Shown here one piece after another: positions 1 to 8,382 of a stretch of 64,000 nucleotides of DNA (position 1 is its first letter; the number at the start of each line of letters is the position of its first letter). The position numbers and the translations under genes were made by a program. Under the pieces are notes generated by a model. That model was given only the letters and a program-made list of their open reading frames with translations, ran no database searches and was not told the origin of the DNA. This DNA comes from Acidimicrobiaceae bacterium (GTDB lineage: Bacteria > Actinomycetota > Acidimicrobiia > Acidimicrobiales > Aldehydirespiratoraceae): contig JAPPLH010000003.1 in assembly GCA_028819505.1 (NCBI GenBank), forward strand, positions 23,668-87,667, read 5' to 3'.

Positions 1-753
1 GGGGAGTCCTTCGACCTCGACCGGATGCTCAACCACGGCTACCTGCCCTCGATCTACGAGTCCAGCAGACACCGGCGCCGGCTCGACGCCTACATCGCCG
101 ACTACCTGCGTCAGGAGGTGGCCGCCGAGGGACTGGTACGGAACCTGCCCGCATTCTCGGACTTCCTCGACGCTGCGGCTCTGAGCGACGGCAGCCCTGT
201 CAACTATTCGAACGTCGCCCGCGAGTGCGGCGTTTCGGGACCCACCGCCAAGGCGTACTTCGGCATCCTCGAGGACACGCTGCTGGCTCGCTGGCTGCCC
301 CGCTGGCGGCGGCGGGCGAAGCGCCGCCTGGCTGGCGCGCCGAAGCTCTACTTCGAGGATGTGGGCCTCGTGAACCGCCTGGCGCGGCGGGGTGAACTGC
401 ACGCCGGCTCCGACGACTACGGCAAGGCCTTCGAGAACTGGGTGTTCCACGAACTCTCCGCGTTCATCGCCTACCACGAACTCGACGAGCAGCTGACCTA
501 CTGGCGGCTCCCCAGCGGCATAGAGGTCGACTTCGTTGTGGGCGACATGCGGCTCGCGATCGAGGCGAAGGCATCCGCCAGAATCACCAACAGCCACCTC
601 AAGGGCCTCCGCACCCTCGCCGAGGAGCATCCCAGCATCAGTCGCCGGGTCGTGGTCAGCCTCGAAACCCAGCCGCGGCGGATCGACGACGGAATCGACA
701 TCATCGGCGCGACCGACTTCGCCCAACGCCTCTGGCACGGCGAACTCCTGTAG
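1..753 (+). CDS. DUF4143-type ATPase, C-terminal part (5' end outside window)
   Basis: The frame is open from base 1, so the first Met (base 25) is internal and the gene begins upstream of the window. The visible 250 residues match the C-terminal half of AAA+ ATPases with a DUF4143 domain: a winged-helix-like segment (NVARECGVSGPTAKAYF), then DUF4143 hallmarks (KLYFEDVGLVN, GKAFENWVFHEL, and GIEVDFVVGDMRLAIEAKAS, which resembles a PD-(D/E)xK nuclease fold core). The N-terminal P-loop half is not visible. The biological role of the family is poorly defined; such genes are common in accessory regions. The stop is TAG at 751-753. A toxin-antitoxin/nuclease region follows, in keeping with an accessory location. 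Confidence 0.85.
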   Translation, partial: GESFDLDRMLNHGYLPSIYESSRHRRRLDAYIADYLRQEVAAEGLVRNLPAFSDFLDAAALSDGSPVNYSNVARECGVSGPTAKAYFGILEDTLLARWLPRWRRRAKRRLAGAPKLYFEDVGLVNRLARRGELHAGSDDYGKAFENWVFHELSAFIAYHELDEQLTYWRLPSGIEVDFVVGDMRLAIEAKASARITNSHLKGLRTLAEEHPSISRRVVVSLETQPRRIDDGIDIIGATDFAQRLWHGELL

Positions 754-1060
754 CGAGGCTGTCCCCGAGCCACCTGTCCCGTCAGGCTCCGGTCAGGGGC
801 CCAGAGAGGTGACGGGGACGACATGGATACCGTCGGTGGCCACGTTCCGAGCGACCGAGCGAGCCAGGCTGAGCATGTGCTCGGGGTCGTGGCGCACCCC
901 GTTCGCGGCCCCGACATCCACGCTGATCGACTCGTGGAGGTGGTCGCTCGCCCCCCGATCACCAGTCGGCGACCCACTCAATATAACATTCTAGGGGATT
1001 TTGATATGACATTTTGGTGGAGTCTTGTCCTGCATTCTGGGTGAGGGCCAGCGGGAACCG
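754..1060. other. Intergenic stretch without a convincing gene
   Basis: About 300 bases lie between the DUF4143 gene and a PIN-domain remnant. A 62-codon minus-strand frame (793-981) exists, but I recognise no family in it. Bases 978-1030 are noticeably AT-rich for this DNA (ATATAAC and TTTTGATATGACATTTTG), which suggests a promoter or old junction rather than coding sequence. Confidence 0.5.
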
Positions 1061-1294
1061 TCAAACCCGGAGTACCTGCACGTCTCGAGCGTGACCCGCC
1101 AAGGCTCTCAGGTCTCTGGGGTCGCCTGTGAGCACCGTCCCGCCAGGCTCGGCCGCGGCCACGACTATCGCGTCCGCCGCCGATCCCCGACCGGCTCTGG
1201 CGCGCAAGGCAGCGGCGCGACGTACAAGCCCCTCCGTCAGTTCGACGACCGTGCACGTCTTGAGGAACCAGTCGACGGCCGCGTCGGTACACAC
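1061..1294 (-). pseudogene. PIN-domain (VapC-like) toxin remnant, C-terminal half
   Basis: The 77 residues from a GTG at 1294 match only the C-terminal half of a PIN ribonuclease: SAADAIVVAAAE corresponds to the third acidic motif region and VLTGDPRDLRALAG to the final T-x-D motif. The N-terminal half with the first conserved Asp (usually VxDxS near residue 5) is missing. The remnant starts 51 bases after the stop of the preceding nuclease gene on the same strand, so the 5' part was probably lost. No antitoxin gene is adjacent. A short expressed protein cannot be excluded, but without the first Asp it should be inactive. Confidence 0.6.
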
Positions 1295-1345
1295 ATCCTT
1301 GGACGGTGGCCGAGGCCGCGCGCATCCTGGATGTTCCGGTGCGGT

Positions 1346-2695
1346 CTACGGGCCGCAGAAGTGGGACCAGACTGCTTCGGACCGGGTTGGGCCGATTCCG
1401 TTGACGCGTTGCAGGTCCGCTCGGCTCGTGAAGGGTTGTGCGGCCACCAGTCGGGCGGCGAGCGTCTCGCCGATGCCGGACACTGCGTCGTATTCGGCTG
1501 CGCTCCGGCCGGCGATCACACACTGCTGAAGCGGCACGACCGTGGTTGTGGGGGCGGCGGGGGTCGTTGGGGCTTGGGACGACGCCGACAGGTCGGGCAC
1601 CTGATCGCCGCAACCGGTCAGTGTCGTGCTGAGAGCGTCCGCCTCGGATTGGTCGACGGACAGGCCCCAATCCGCCTTGACGGCCACCGTGGTGCGGGCC
1701 AGGAAGCAACGGCCCGAGGCGGTGACCCTGTAGCCCCCGCCGCAGGCCGACGACGAGGCGATGTCGGCGTCGGACCACTCGAAGAGGTCGTCGCCGCCCT
1801 TGGACTGGTTCACACAGGCCCGGGACGCCACATGGTTGGCCGGATCCTGGCTGAACTGCTGCTTGCGGCTGTTGGGCCAGTCCCAGCCGCCCGACTCGTG
1901 GGCCTCGTGCAGGGCCACCACATGGTCGACGTTGCAGGTGTCGATGGGGGTCCCGCTGTAGGGATCGGGCGCGCCGACCGCCCCGCGGCACAGGTTGCTG
2001 TTGTGCGGCCCCCACTCATCACGGTCGTACCCGGGGTCGTATTCGGGCGCAACCGGCAACGACACCGCAGGAACCGTGACCTCCGGCACCGTGACCTCAG
2101 GAACCGTCACCTCAGGCACCGTCACCTCAGGCACCGTGACCTCAGGCACGGACACCTCAGGCACCGACACCTCAGGCACCGACACCTCAGGCACCGACAC
2201 CTCAGGCACCGACACCTCAGGCACGGACACCTCGGGAACCGATGTTCCAGGCGCGGCAGCCTCGGCAGGCGGCGCCCCGGACGTTGCGTCTTCCTGAGCC
2301 CCGACCTCGAACTCGGGCGATGAGGCGGCTTCGTCGGCGTTCGAAGCCGGATCGGAGACCGACTCCGCAGCAGGAATCGCTTCGACCTCCTGCGAGGACT
2401 CGGGCTCCGGGCTCTCGAGGGCCTGCGCGACGACCGTGGCGGCGAGGACTCCGTAGATCACGAACGCCCACCATCTGCGGTAGAGGGGCCGCTTGGACCG
2501 ACCCCGGCGCGGCCTCGCCGACGAATCCGAGCTTGAGGCAGCCGCGACGTAGGGGTCTAGGCCCGGCTCACCGGCGTGGCTGTAGATGTGGTCGGTCCAC
2601 TCACCGCCGCCGCGCTGCCACCTCAGCTTGTGGCGACCGGTCGGGTCGGGCTGCCACGACCCATCGACAGGCTGGCGCCGCTCGCCGTCCGTCAC
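1346..2695 (-). CDS. Membrane-anchored HNH-type nuclease with VPEV-repeat stalk and C-terminal HhH motif
   Basis: I start this at a GTG (2695) giving 449 residues; a longer frame upstream adds 30 unconvincing residues. Domains in order: a DUF2510 motif (WQPDPTGRHKLRW, GGGEWTDHI, residues 14-38); basic linker; one membrane helix (about 75-93); an acidic Ser/Ala/Glu linker; a stalk of about eleven VPEV(S/T) pentapeptides (about 152-215); an HNH/DUF1524-like nuclease core (NVDHVVALHEAHESGGWDW, then VNQSKGGDDLFEW, about 225-330); a Thr/Pro linker; and a helix-hairpin-helix end (VSGIGETLAARL, VNGIGPTRSEAVW). The order predicts an outside-facing nuclease on a rigid stalk. Known family behaviour: DUF1524-type enzymes are DNases. 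The combination with HhH suggests DNA binding at the surface, which is an inference. It could serve nutrient scavenging, DNA uptake or antagonism. Confidence 0.75.
   Translation of the reverse strand: MTDGERRQPVDGSWQPDPTGRHKLRWQRGGGEWTDHIYSHAGEPGLDPYVAAASSSDSSARPRRGRSKRPLYRRWWAFVIYGVLAATVVAQALESPEPESSQEVEAIPAAESVSDPASNADEAASSPEFEVGAQEDATSGAPPAEAAAPGTSVPEVSVPEVSVPEVSVPEVSVPEVSVPEVSVPEVTVPEVTVPEVTVPEVTVPEVTVPAVSLPVAPEYDPGYDRDEWGPHNSNLCRGAVGAPDPYSGTPIDTCNVDHVVALHEAHESGGWDWPNSRKQQFSQDPANHVASRACVNQSKGGDDLFEWSDADIASSSACGGGYRVTASGRCFLARTTVAVKADWGLSVDQSEADALSTTLTGCGDQVPDLSASSQAPTTPAAPTTTVVPLQQCVIAGRSAAEYDAVSGIGETLAARLVAAQPFTSRADLQRVNGIGPTRSEAVWSHFCGP
2071..2235 (-). repeat. Eleven tandem 15-bp units encoding VPEV(S/T)
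   Basis: Eleven exact-length 15-bp units lie in frame inside the nuclease gene. Five encode TVPEV and six encode SVPEV; the two types are grouped (T-type at 2071-2145, S-type at 2146-2235), which suggests expansion by slippage or unequal exchange after one Ser/Thr change. The copy number is likely to vary between strains. Confidence 0.95.
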
Positions 2696-2822
2696 GAAGC
2701 AGCACCCCGTGCGGCGCTGAGACCCGATTGCAGAGCCGCCGCCCGACTCCGAGCGGACTCCCCACGGAGGTGGCGCTCGCGCCACCGGGCGCCCCTCGAC
2801 GTTGCCGGCTTCATGTGACCGG

Positions 2823-3251
2823 TCAGACCTCCGATGCCGTCCAGGGATTCATCAGATCGACCTCCATCTCTTCGAAGTCTCGAATGTTGCGGGTGGCCAC
2901 CGACATGGAGCGCGAGCGTGCGATGGCGGCAATCTGCGCGTCGGACTGGCAGACGGGCCGACCGATGGCGCGTCTCGCGGCGGCGATCGCCGCGTAGGCA
3001 TTCGCGGCCGCGCTGTCAAACGGCAGCACGCGGCCGCCGAAGTCTTCGAGCAGCATCGCGTCCAGCGCCGCGCTGACAACGTCCCGGCGGTGGCCCGCCG
3101 GCATGACGAGAACGCCGTAGCGAAGCTCCGCCTCCGCTACCGCAGTGAGGAACAGGCTCGCGCCGTCGCGGCTGGCCACCCACTCCTCGACCGATGGTGC
3201 CGGCGTCGGTCGCATCAGCTCCGACACCACGTTGGTGTCGAGGACGATCAA
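2823..3251 (-). CDS. FitB/VapC-type PIN-domain toxin ribonuclease
   Basis: This 142-residue protein begins MIVLDTNVVSELMRP, the typical start of FitB-like PIN toxins with the first catalytic Asp. Further acidic positions follow in AVAEAELRYGV (E), CQSDAQIAAIA (D) and ATRNIRDFE (D). PIN toxins cleave RNA, often tRNA, when not bound by their partner. The gene begins 9 bases after the stop of the ribbon-helix-helix antitoxin gene on the same strand, the standard antitoxin-first order. It looks full length and intact, in contrast to the PIN remnant at 1061-1294. The RNA target cannot be read from the sequence. Confidence 0.93.
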   Translation of the reverse strand: MIVLDTNVVSELMRPTPAPSVEEWVASRDGASLFLTAVAEAELRYGVLVMPAGHRRDVVSAALDAMLLEDFGGRVLPFDSAAANAYAAIAAARRAIGRPVCQSDAQIAAIARSRSMSVATRNIRDFEEMEVDLMNPWTASEV

Positions 3252-3260
3252 GCCATCCGC

Positions 3261-3503
3261 CTAGTCGAATCGGGTCGGCTCACCAGCCTGCTCACGCTCG
3301 GGCAGTTCCAATTCAATGCCGCCGAGCGGCGCGAACCGGCCGCGGATGGCCGCCACGAGGTCCACCGGGCCGGGATCGCGCTCAACCGCCTCTCGGAGAA
3401 TGGCCCGAGCCTCCTCCTCCATCGACCGGCCATGCCCGGCCGCTCGCACCCGCAGACGGGCCTTCACCTCGTCGTCCAGGTTGCGTACCGTGATGCTGGC
3501 CAC
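3261..3503 (-). CDS. FitA-like ribbon-helix-helix antitoxin
   Basis: Eighty residues from a GTG at 3503, with a GGAGGG ribosome-binding sequence about 10 bases upstream. The N-terminal MASITVRNLDDEVKARLR is the beta-strand plus first helix of an Arc/FitA ribbon-helix-helix fold, followed by GRSMEEEARAILREAV (second helix) and an acidic tail that should neutralise the toxin. It binds its own promoter as a toxin-antitoxin complex in known FitAB systems. A 31-bp inverted repeat lies 40 bases upstream and is the likely operator. Confidence 0.92.
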   Translation of the reverse strand: MASITVRNLDDEVKARLRVRAAGHGRSMEEEARAILREAVERDPGPVDLVAAIRGRFAPLGGIELELPEREQAGEPTRFD

Positions 3504-3543
3504 GACCGGCCCTCCAGACTGCGCTCCCTCCCCGCGACACTAT

Positions 3544-3574
3544 CGGATGGTGATTGCGATGCAATCGCCATCCG
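3544..3574. promoter_or_regulatory. Inverted repeat, candidate FitAB operator
   Basis: Arms CGGATGGTGATTGC and GCAATCGCCATCCG flank GAT; 13 of 14 positions pair. It lies 40 bp upstream of the antitoxin GTG and abuts a GATAGT -10-like hexamer on the minus strand, so bound protein would cover the promoter. The assignment as operator is inferred from position and known FitAB/VapBC autoregulation. Confidence 0.65.
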
Positions 3575-3600
3575 TGGGCGACCGCTCCTGAAGGCCACCA

Positions 3601-4578
3601 CTATCGCCACCCGGGACTCGGTGCCAATGGCCTGACGGCTTCCACCGGTTCGCCTCGGAGGGCGGCGAGGACCTTGGCGACCACTTGGACAGAGACGTCG
3701 CGCTGGGCTGCGCCGGTGCTGGCACCCAGGTGGGGGGTGTGAACGACGCGGGGATGGCCGATGAGAGGATGATCCGGCGGCGGAGGCTCCTGGTCGTAGA
3801 CGTCGAGGCCGAGTCCACCCAGGCGGCCGTCGTCGAGAGCGGCCCGGGCCGCCGCAGAGTCGATGAGGCTCCCCCGGGCCGCGTTCACCACGATCGCGCC
3901 CGGCTTGACGGCCGCCAGCGCGGCCCCGTCGAGCAGCGCGGAGCCGTCCTCCTGCGCGACCGCGTGGAGGCTCACGAAGTCGGACGCGGCCAGCAGTTCC
4001 GGCAGCTCCACCATCCTGGCGCCGTGCTCCCGGGCCACCTCGGCCGGGATGTACGGATCTGTCGTCAGCACGGCCATCTCGAAGGCCAGTGCCCGGCGGC
4101 CCACAGCCCGCCCGATCCGGCCGAAGCCGACCAGGCCGAGCGTGGCGCCGGCCAACTGCACGCCCACGTACTGCTTGCGGTCCCATTTGCCGGCCGCCAG
4201 CGAGTTGTGGGCCTCGGTCACCCGGCGGGCCGCAGCCAGCATCAGCGCGAAAGCGTGCTCGGCCGCGGCCAGCATGTTGGCCTCCGGGGTGTTGACCACC
4301 GCGATGCCGCGGGCGGCCGCCGCCTCCAGGTCGATGTTGTCCACGCCCACTCCGGCGCGGCCGATCACCCTCAGGCCCGGCCCAGCGCTGATCATCTCGG
4401 CGTCCACCCGGCTGCCGCTCCGAACGATCAGCGCGGCCGCGCCCCGCACCGACTCCAGCAGCTCCGCCCGGCTCTGGCCCTCCGCGAACACAGCCTCCAC
4501 ATCGGGATCGGAGCGCAGACGGTCCGCGCCGGCCGCGCCCAGCGGCTCGGCCACCAGCACCCGGCATCGATCAGGCAT
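3601..4578 (-). CDS. serA: D-3-phosphoglycerate dehydrogenase-like 2-hydroxyacid dehydrogenase (short form)
   Basis: This 325-residue NAD-dependent enzyme would oxidise 3-phosphoglycerate (serine synthesis) or a related D-2-hydroxyacid. Visible are the Rossmann glycine motif GLVGFGRIGRA, the substrate region GRAGVGVDNIDLEAA, and the catalytic triad residues in NAARGSLID (Arg), DVYDQEPPPPDHPL (Glu) and HTPHLGAST (His). It lacks the C-terminal intervening and ACT domains of the classical actinobacterial SerA of about 530 residues, so serine feedback control is not expected. A perfect 12-bp palindrome lies just upstream. The neighbours are unrelated, so exact substrate is uncertain; a glyoxylate/hydroxypyruvate reductase role is possible. 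Confidence 0.85.
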   Translation of the reverse strand: MPDRCRVLVAEPLGAAGADRLRSDPDVEAVFAEGQSRAELLESVRGAAALIVRSGSRVDAEMISAGPGLRVIGRAGVGVDNIDLEAAAARGIAVVNTPEANMLAAAEHAFALMLAAARRVTEAHNSLAAGKWDRKQYVGVQLAGATLGLVGFGRIGRAVGRRALAFEMAVLTTDPYIPAEVAREHGARMVELPELLAASDFVSLHAVAQEDGSALLDGAALAAVKPGAIVVNAARGSLIDSAAARAALDDGRLGGLGLDVYDQEPPPPDHPLIGHPRVVHTPHLGASTGAAQRDVSVQVVAKVLAALRGEPVEAVRPLAPSPGWR

Positions 4579-4591
4579 CGGTCATCCCTCC

Positions 4592-4603
4592 GTCACCGGT
4601 GAC
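4592..4603. promoter_or_regulatory. Perfect 12-bp palindrome upstream of the dehydrogenase gene
   Basis: GTCACCGGTGAC reads identically on both strands and lies 14 bp upstream of the start at 4578. The position fits an operator, but in GC-rich DNA a 12-bp palindrome can arise by chance. The sequence GCATCGGTCATC also occurs twice here (4577 and 4644). Confidence 0.3.
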
Positions 4604-4746
4604 AGCCGAGCCCAACCCGACCGCAATCCCGGCTCTGTCGCTCACGCATCGGTCATCGCCCTCAGCCGTCCTCCGTACCGCGCATCGTCCGATACTCATT
4701 TGCTTGTCGAGCGCGGGACCCCCGCAGTCTCGCGGCAGTGGCTCCG

Positions 4747-5970
4747 TCAGTCGTGGATACCGAAACGGTGCAGCCCGTAGGCGGTGATGGCGTTGCCCCG
4801 CAGCACCTTGTAGCACTCCTCCGCGTCCATGCCGACGGCCGCGAACATCGAGTGGGCCACCTTGCGGGAGTGCGGGAACGTGCCGTCGGAGTGGGGGTAG
4901 TCGGTCTCGAACAGGATCTGGTCGATGCCCACGTCGTTGCGCTGCTTGAGCCCCACCAGGTCGTCGAAGATGCAGCCGAAGACCCGGCCCCGCACGGTCT
5001 CGCTGGGCAGCGGTCCGTCGCCGCCCACGCCGCCCCGGCCGTCGGAGAACACCGAGTCCATGCGCTCCACCTGGAACGGCATCCAGCCCACCTGGCTCTC
5101 CGCGTAGGTGATCTTGATGTCGGAGAAGCGCTGCAGCGTGCCCGAGAACACCCAGTCGACCATCGAGCCCTCGGCGTTCTGGGCGTACAGCGACATCGAC
5201 GTGGCCAGAGGGGCGTCGGCCGAGGTGGACGGCATCGACGACGACGAGCCGATGTGCATCGACACGGTGGTGTCGGACTCCTCGCAGGCCTGCCATACCG
5301 GGTCCCACTCTCCGGTGTACATCGAGGGCAGGCCCAGCTTGGACGGGTTCTCGGAGAAGGCCACCGCGAAGCAGCCTTTGGCCGCGCAGCGCCGCACCTC
5401 GGCTGCGGCCATGTCGCGGTCCCACAGCGGCAGCAGAGCCAGCGGGATCAGCCGGCCCCGCCCCGCGCCCCCGCCCCAGTCGTCGATGATCCAGTCGTTG
5501 TAGATGCGCAGGCACTCGGCCGCGAGCGCCTTGTCGTCCCGCTCCAGGAAGCCTTGGCCGCAGAACCGGGGGAAGATGTTGGGGAAGTTGACGGCCGCCT
5601 CCACATGGTTGAGGTCCATGTCGGCCAGCCGGGCGGTCTGCTCGTGGGTGCCGGGACGCAGGTCCTCGTAGCGGGCGGCCACGTTGCGCTGCTCGGAGCG
5701 GGGCATGCCCGCGGGGCCGTGCAGCAGGCCGGTGGGGGTGACGCTGTCCTCGAACAGCCACACGTCGCACCAGTGGCCGTCGGGGTCGTCGCGCGCGAAG
5801 CCGTAGTGGCCGCCGGTGAAGTGCAGCCGGATCTTCTCCTGCACCACCCGCGGCCCGCGGGCCCGCATCGACGGCGGCAGCTGCTGCTGCCACAGGTCCT
5901 TCGGCTCCATGACGTGGTCGTCGACGGAGATGATGAGCGGCAGCTCCTCGATGGCGGGAGTGGGCGTCAC
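4747..5970 (-). CDS. Amidohydrolase 2 family metal-dependent hydrolase
   Basis: A 407-residue TIM-barrel hydrolase of the amidohydrolase-2 (ACMSD-related) group. Metal-ligand positions are visible: SVDDHVMEP near the N-terminus (Asp-x-His), a His in VSMHIGSSSS, and the late Asp in LFETDYPHSDGTFPHS, all typical of this group. Members decarboxylate or hydrolyse aromatic or acyl substrates; in Actinobacteria they are often found among degradation genes. The substrate cannot be read here, and the neighbours (a SerA-like gene and a lipoprotein) do not help. No signal peptide is present, so it is cytoplasmic. Confidence 0.88.
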   Translation of the reverse strand: MTPTPAIEELPLIISVDDHVMEPKDLWQQQLPPSMRARGPRVVQEKIRLHFTGGHYGFARDDPDGHWCDVWLFEDSVTPTGLLHGPAGMPRSEQRNVAARYEDLRPGTHEQTARLADMDLNHVEAAVNFPNIFPRFCGQGFLERDDKALAAECLRIYNDWIIDDWGGGAGRGRLIPLALLPLWDRDMAAAEVRRCAAKGCFAVAFSENPSKLGLPSMYTGEWDPVWQACEESDTTVSMHIGSSSSMPSTSADAPLATSMSLYAQNAEGSMVDWVFSGTLQRFSDIKITYAESQVGWMPFQVERMDSVFSDGRGGVGGDGPLPSETVRGRVFGCIFDDLVGLKQRNDVGIDQILFETDYPHSDGTFPHSRKVAHSMFAAVGMDAEECYKVLRGNAITAYGLHRFGIHD

Positions 5971-6010
5971 TGCCTGGGCCTCCGGCTTGGCGACCTACCC
6001 GCTCCGCTGG

Positions 6011-6412
6011 CTAGGCGTCGACCCTGCGGGCGCATGACCTGAAGATGTCTTCCGCTGTGTCGTCCCACAGGTCCTCGGGCTCGTCGTCCAGGTCGCTCGG
6101 GTTGGGGGTGGAGCGCAGGGCACTGTCGAGCGAACGGAAATCCTCCAGCGTCAGTCCCTGGCGCAGCCCGTCGAAGGAGCATCCGCACAGCACTCTGGCC
6201 TCGGCTTCGGTGAGGTTCTCGGTGTTGGCCTCCATGCACGAGACCATGAAGTTCTGCTCCACCGCCGACTCGGCCCCGAACTCCCCGTCCACGAAGCGTT
6301 CGTCCTGCTCGGCCTCGTCCCACGTCTCCGGGTCGGCGCTGTTGCCGCAGCCCGCCACCACCAGCACGACGGCCGCGGCGAGAACCCAGACAGGACGGAG
6401 GCGTGCGCGCAT
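6011..6412 (-). CDS. Small secreted lipoprotein of unknown function
   Basis: I chose the ATG at 6412, which removes an overlap with the glycosylase gene; a GTG at 6445 would add 11 residues. The protein starts MRARLRPVWVLAAAVVLVV and continues into the lipobox VVAGC, so it should be lipid-anchored outside the membrane. The mature part (about 110 residues) is acidic and has four further Cys (FMVSCMEAN, VLCGCSF, RSCARRV), suggesting disulfide bonds. I do not recognise the family. Similar small Cys-containing lipoproteins with a CMxxN...CxC pattern are frequent in Acidimicrobiia. Confidence 0.8.
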   Translation of the reverse strand: MRARLRPVWVLAAAVVLVVAGCGNSADPETWDEAEQDERFVDGEFGAESAVEQNFMVSCMEANTENLTEAEARVLCGCSFDGLRQGLTLEDFRSLDSALRSTPNPSDLDDEPEDLWDDTAEDIFRSCARRVDA

Positions 6413-6437
6413 AGCGGGTCCGAGGCTACCGGTGAGG

Positions 6438-7118
6438 TCAGGCACTCAGTTCCCGCGCTCTGGCGAACACGGCGTCGAGCATGGGTTCGGTGAGGCGCCC
6501 GGTGAAGGTGTTCTGCTGGCTGGGGTGGTAGCTGCACAACAGGGTGCGGCCGTCCCGAAGCGGCGCCTCGGCGCCGTGGCCGAAGCGGGGCCGCGGACCC
6601 GATCCGAGCTCGCGCCACACCACCTGGTGGGCGAAGCCGCCCAGCACGACCACCACCTTCAGCCAGCCGAGCGCGGCCAGCTCGCGCCTCATGAACGGCA
6701 TGCAGGCGTCGCGCTCGGCGGGGGTGGGCTTGTTGCCGGGCGGCGCGCACCTCACCGGCGCGGTGATCCACGCCCCGGTGAGGACCAGACCGTCGTCGCG
6801 GCAGGTGGACTGGGCCTGGCTGGCGTAGCCGGCGCGGTGCAGGGCCCGGTACAGCCAGTCCCCGGAGCGGTCGCCGGTGAACATCCGACCGGTGCGGTTG
6901 GCCCCGTGGGCCGCTGGCGCCAGGCCGACCACCAGCAAGCGGGCGTCGGGATCGCCGAACCCGGGCACGCCGCGGGCCCAGTACTCGTCGTCGCGGTAGG
7001 CGGCCCGCTTGGTGCGCCCGACCTGCTCGCGCCACTCCACCAGCCGGGGACACACCCGGCAGGCGGCCACCTCGGCGGCGACCTCGTCGAGGACACGGCA
7101 CCGGCCGGGGGACTCCAC
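6438..7118 (-). CDS. Uracil-DNA glycosylase, family 5 (UDGb)
   Basis: 226 residues from a GTG. Family 5 glycosylases remove uracil (and some other deaminated bases) from DNA. Motif 1 reads [19 protein letters not shown] and the late motif CSYHPSQQN supplies the His. Four Cys in the spacing expected for the [4Fe-4S] cluster are present: CRVC near residue 20, C in STCRDD (about 106) and in PVRCAPP (about 123). Length is normal. It starts 2 bases after the stop of the AlbA_2 gene on the same strand and may be transcribed with it, though the functional link is not obvious. Confidence 0.93.
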   Translation of the reverse strand: MESPGRCRVLDEVAAEVAACRVCPRLVEWREQVGRTKRAAYRDDEYWARGVPGFGDPDARLLVVGLAPAAHGANRTGRMFTGDRSGDWLYRALHRAGYASQAQSTCRDDGLVLTGAWITAPVRCAPPGNKPTPAERDACMPFMRRELAALGWLKVVVVLGGFAHQVVWRELGSGPRPRFGHGAEAPLRDGRTLLCSYHPSQQNTFTGRLTEPMLDAVFARARELSA

Positions 7119-7120
7119 GG

Positions 7121-8341
7121 CTACTTCCAGAGGCGAACCGTGAGGCGGTAGTCGTCCTCGATGAACTCCGGTTCGGTACCGTTGTGAGCCGCCATGCTCG
7201 GTATGACCTTGTTGCGGATCCCCATGCCGCGGGCGTCCACGTAGCCGTAGTCGCGCAGGACATTCGCCAGCGTCTGGTTCCGGGAATAGCGAACACCTGA
7301 ACGCATCCCGGCAACGGTAACCGTGTTGGGCAACCTCCCCGGACTCTGGATTTCAAGCCGATCAGAGAAGATGCTCAACATCACATCGGTGCCTTCAATG
7401 CTGTAGTCGCGGTGCACGAGCGAGTTGACTACGACCTCGCGAACTGCCTCCGCTGGGTAGTCGCGGCGATCGACTCGCCGCCCGCCCTCTAGGTGAGCGG
7501 AGACGCTGGTGTACCGATGCACGAAGTCCACGGCTCTGTCCACCACGCCCGTCTCCGATATTGAGCCATCCGAGGCGCCCAGAGGGACCAGCGAACCCTT
7601 GATGTCTTCGTCGGCGCGTGCCGCATAGTCCTGCTCCGAGCCCTCGTAACACACGGCGCGGATACCTGACTGAGGGAGGAACCTGCCGACGTTTGAACCG
7701 AACAGGAGCATCCCGTCGATGGTCGCCGCAGTACCTCCGGTCGCCGCGGTGGCAAACTCCAGGTTGCGGAGCAGCTGCTCCCATTCAACTGAGCCCGGGT
7801 CTGGGCAGTCGGCATCCCCCCGGATGCGGCCGAAGTAGTCTCGGAGGCGGCGATGATCCAAGTCGACGAGCCTGGCCCCGGTCACAGGCTTGAGGCCGTA
7901 GCGAAGTCCCCCGGCCTGCTGATACAGCCGCTGCTCCTCCTCGCGGCTCGCGTCCCTGGTGGTCGTGCCGGCACGCACCTTCGTCACCCAGGCGGAGCCT
8001 TGCCTGACCTTGTAGGGCTTGTCGGGGGCATTCATCGGCAGGGCGATCACGCCTATCCGCGATCCCGGGGCCCATTCGATCTCCTGCCAGACGGGAATGG
8101 CCGCCGGCTGCAGATTGTCCTTGGCCGCCTGCATGACCCACCGCTCGGCCTCGCTGGGGTCGCGGGTGAGACCCGGCACCGTGCCATCGTCATCGATCCC
8201 CAGCAAGACATACCCGCCCTCCAGATTCAACAGAGCCGCCATCTCCGCGGCTAGCTTCGATGGCTGCACGCTGTCGCGCTTGAACTCGACATGCGAGTTC
8301 TCACCACCTGCGATGATCTCAAGAAGATCCGTGCGGTTCAT
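7121..8341 (-). CDS. AlbA_2 (Schlafen-like) domain protein with C-terminal HATPase_c_4-like domain
   Basis: 406 residues. N-terminal AlbA_2 domain (about 8-130): [12 protein letters not shown], then [20 protein letters not shown], the core also found in Schlafen proteins. C-terminal half (about 290-400) resembles the ATP-binding domain of RecG-like/AlbA_2 transcription-regulator proteins: [40 protein letters not shown]. Such proteins are poorly characterised; many sit in defence islands, and Schlafen-like domains can act on RNA or DNA. The gene follows the PHP/SMC-like ATPase gene on the same strand with a 41-bp gap, so the two probably form one unit. The role is inferred from that context. 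Confidence 0.85.
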   Translation of the reverse strand: MNRTDLLEIIAGGENSHVEFKRDSVQPSKLAAEMAALLNLEGGYVLLGIDDDGTVPGLTRDPSEAERWVMQAAKDNLQPAAIPVWQEIEWAPGSRIGVIALPMNAPDKPYKVRQGSAWVTKVRAGTTTRDASREEEQRLYQQAGGLRYGLKPVTGARLVDLDHRRLRDYFGRIRGDADCPDPGSVEWEQLLRNLEFATAATGGTAATIDGMLLFGSNVGRFLPQSGIRAVCYEGSEQDYAARADEDIKGSLVPLGASDGSISETGVVDRAVDFVHRYTSVSAHLEGGRRVDRRDYPAEAVREVVVNSLVHRDYSIEGTDVMLSIFSDRLEIQSPGRLPNTVTVAGMRSGVRYSRNQTLANVLRDYGYVDARGMGIRNKVIPSMAAHNGTEPEFIEDDYRLTVRLWK

Positions 8342-8382
8342 CGTGAGACCCGATACGTCAACGCGTGCGACACGAGCAGACC

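Noticed and set aside
793..981. Small minus-strand gene between the DUF4143 gene and the PIN remnant
   Set aside because: No recognisable family and no ribosome-binding site.
1025..2323. Long plus-strand open frame with HRHLRHRDL-type repeats
   Set aside because: It is the antisense of the VPEV repeats in the nuclease gene; no domain, and the minus-strand protein has clear domains.
3464..4567. Long open frame opposite/overlapping the dehydrogenase gene
   Set aside because: Gly/Arg-rich composition typical of a shifted frame in GC-rich coding DNA; the dehydrogenase motifs lie in the other frame.
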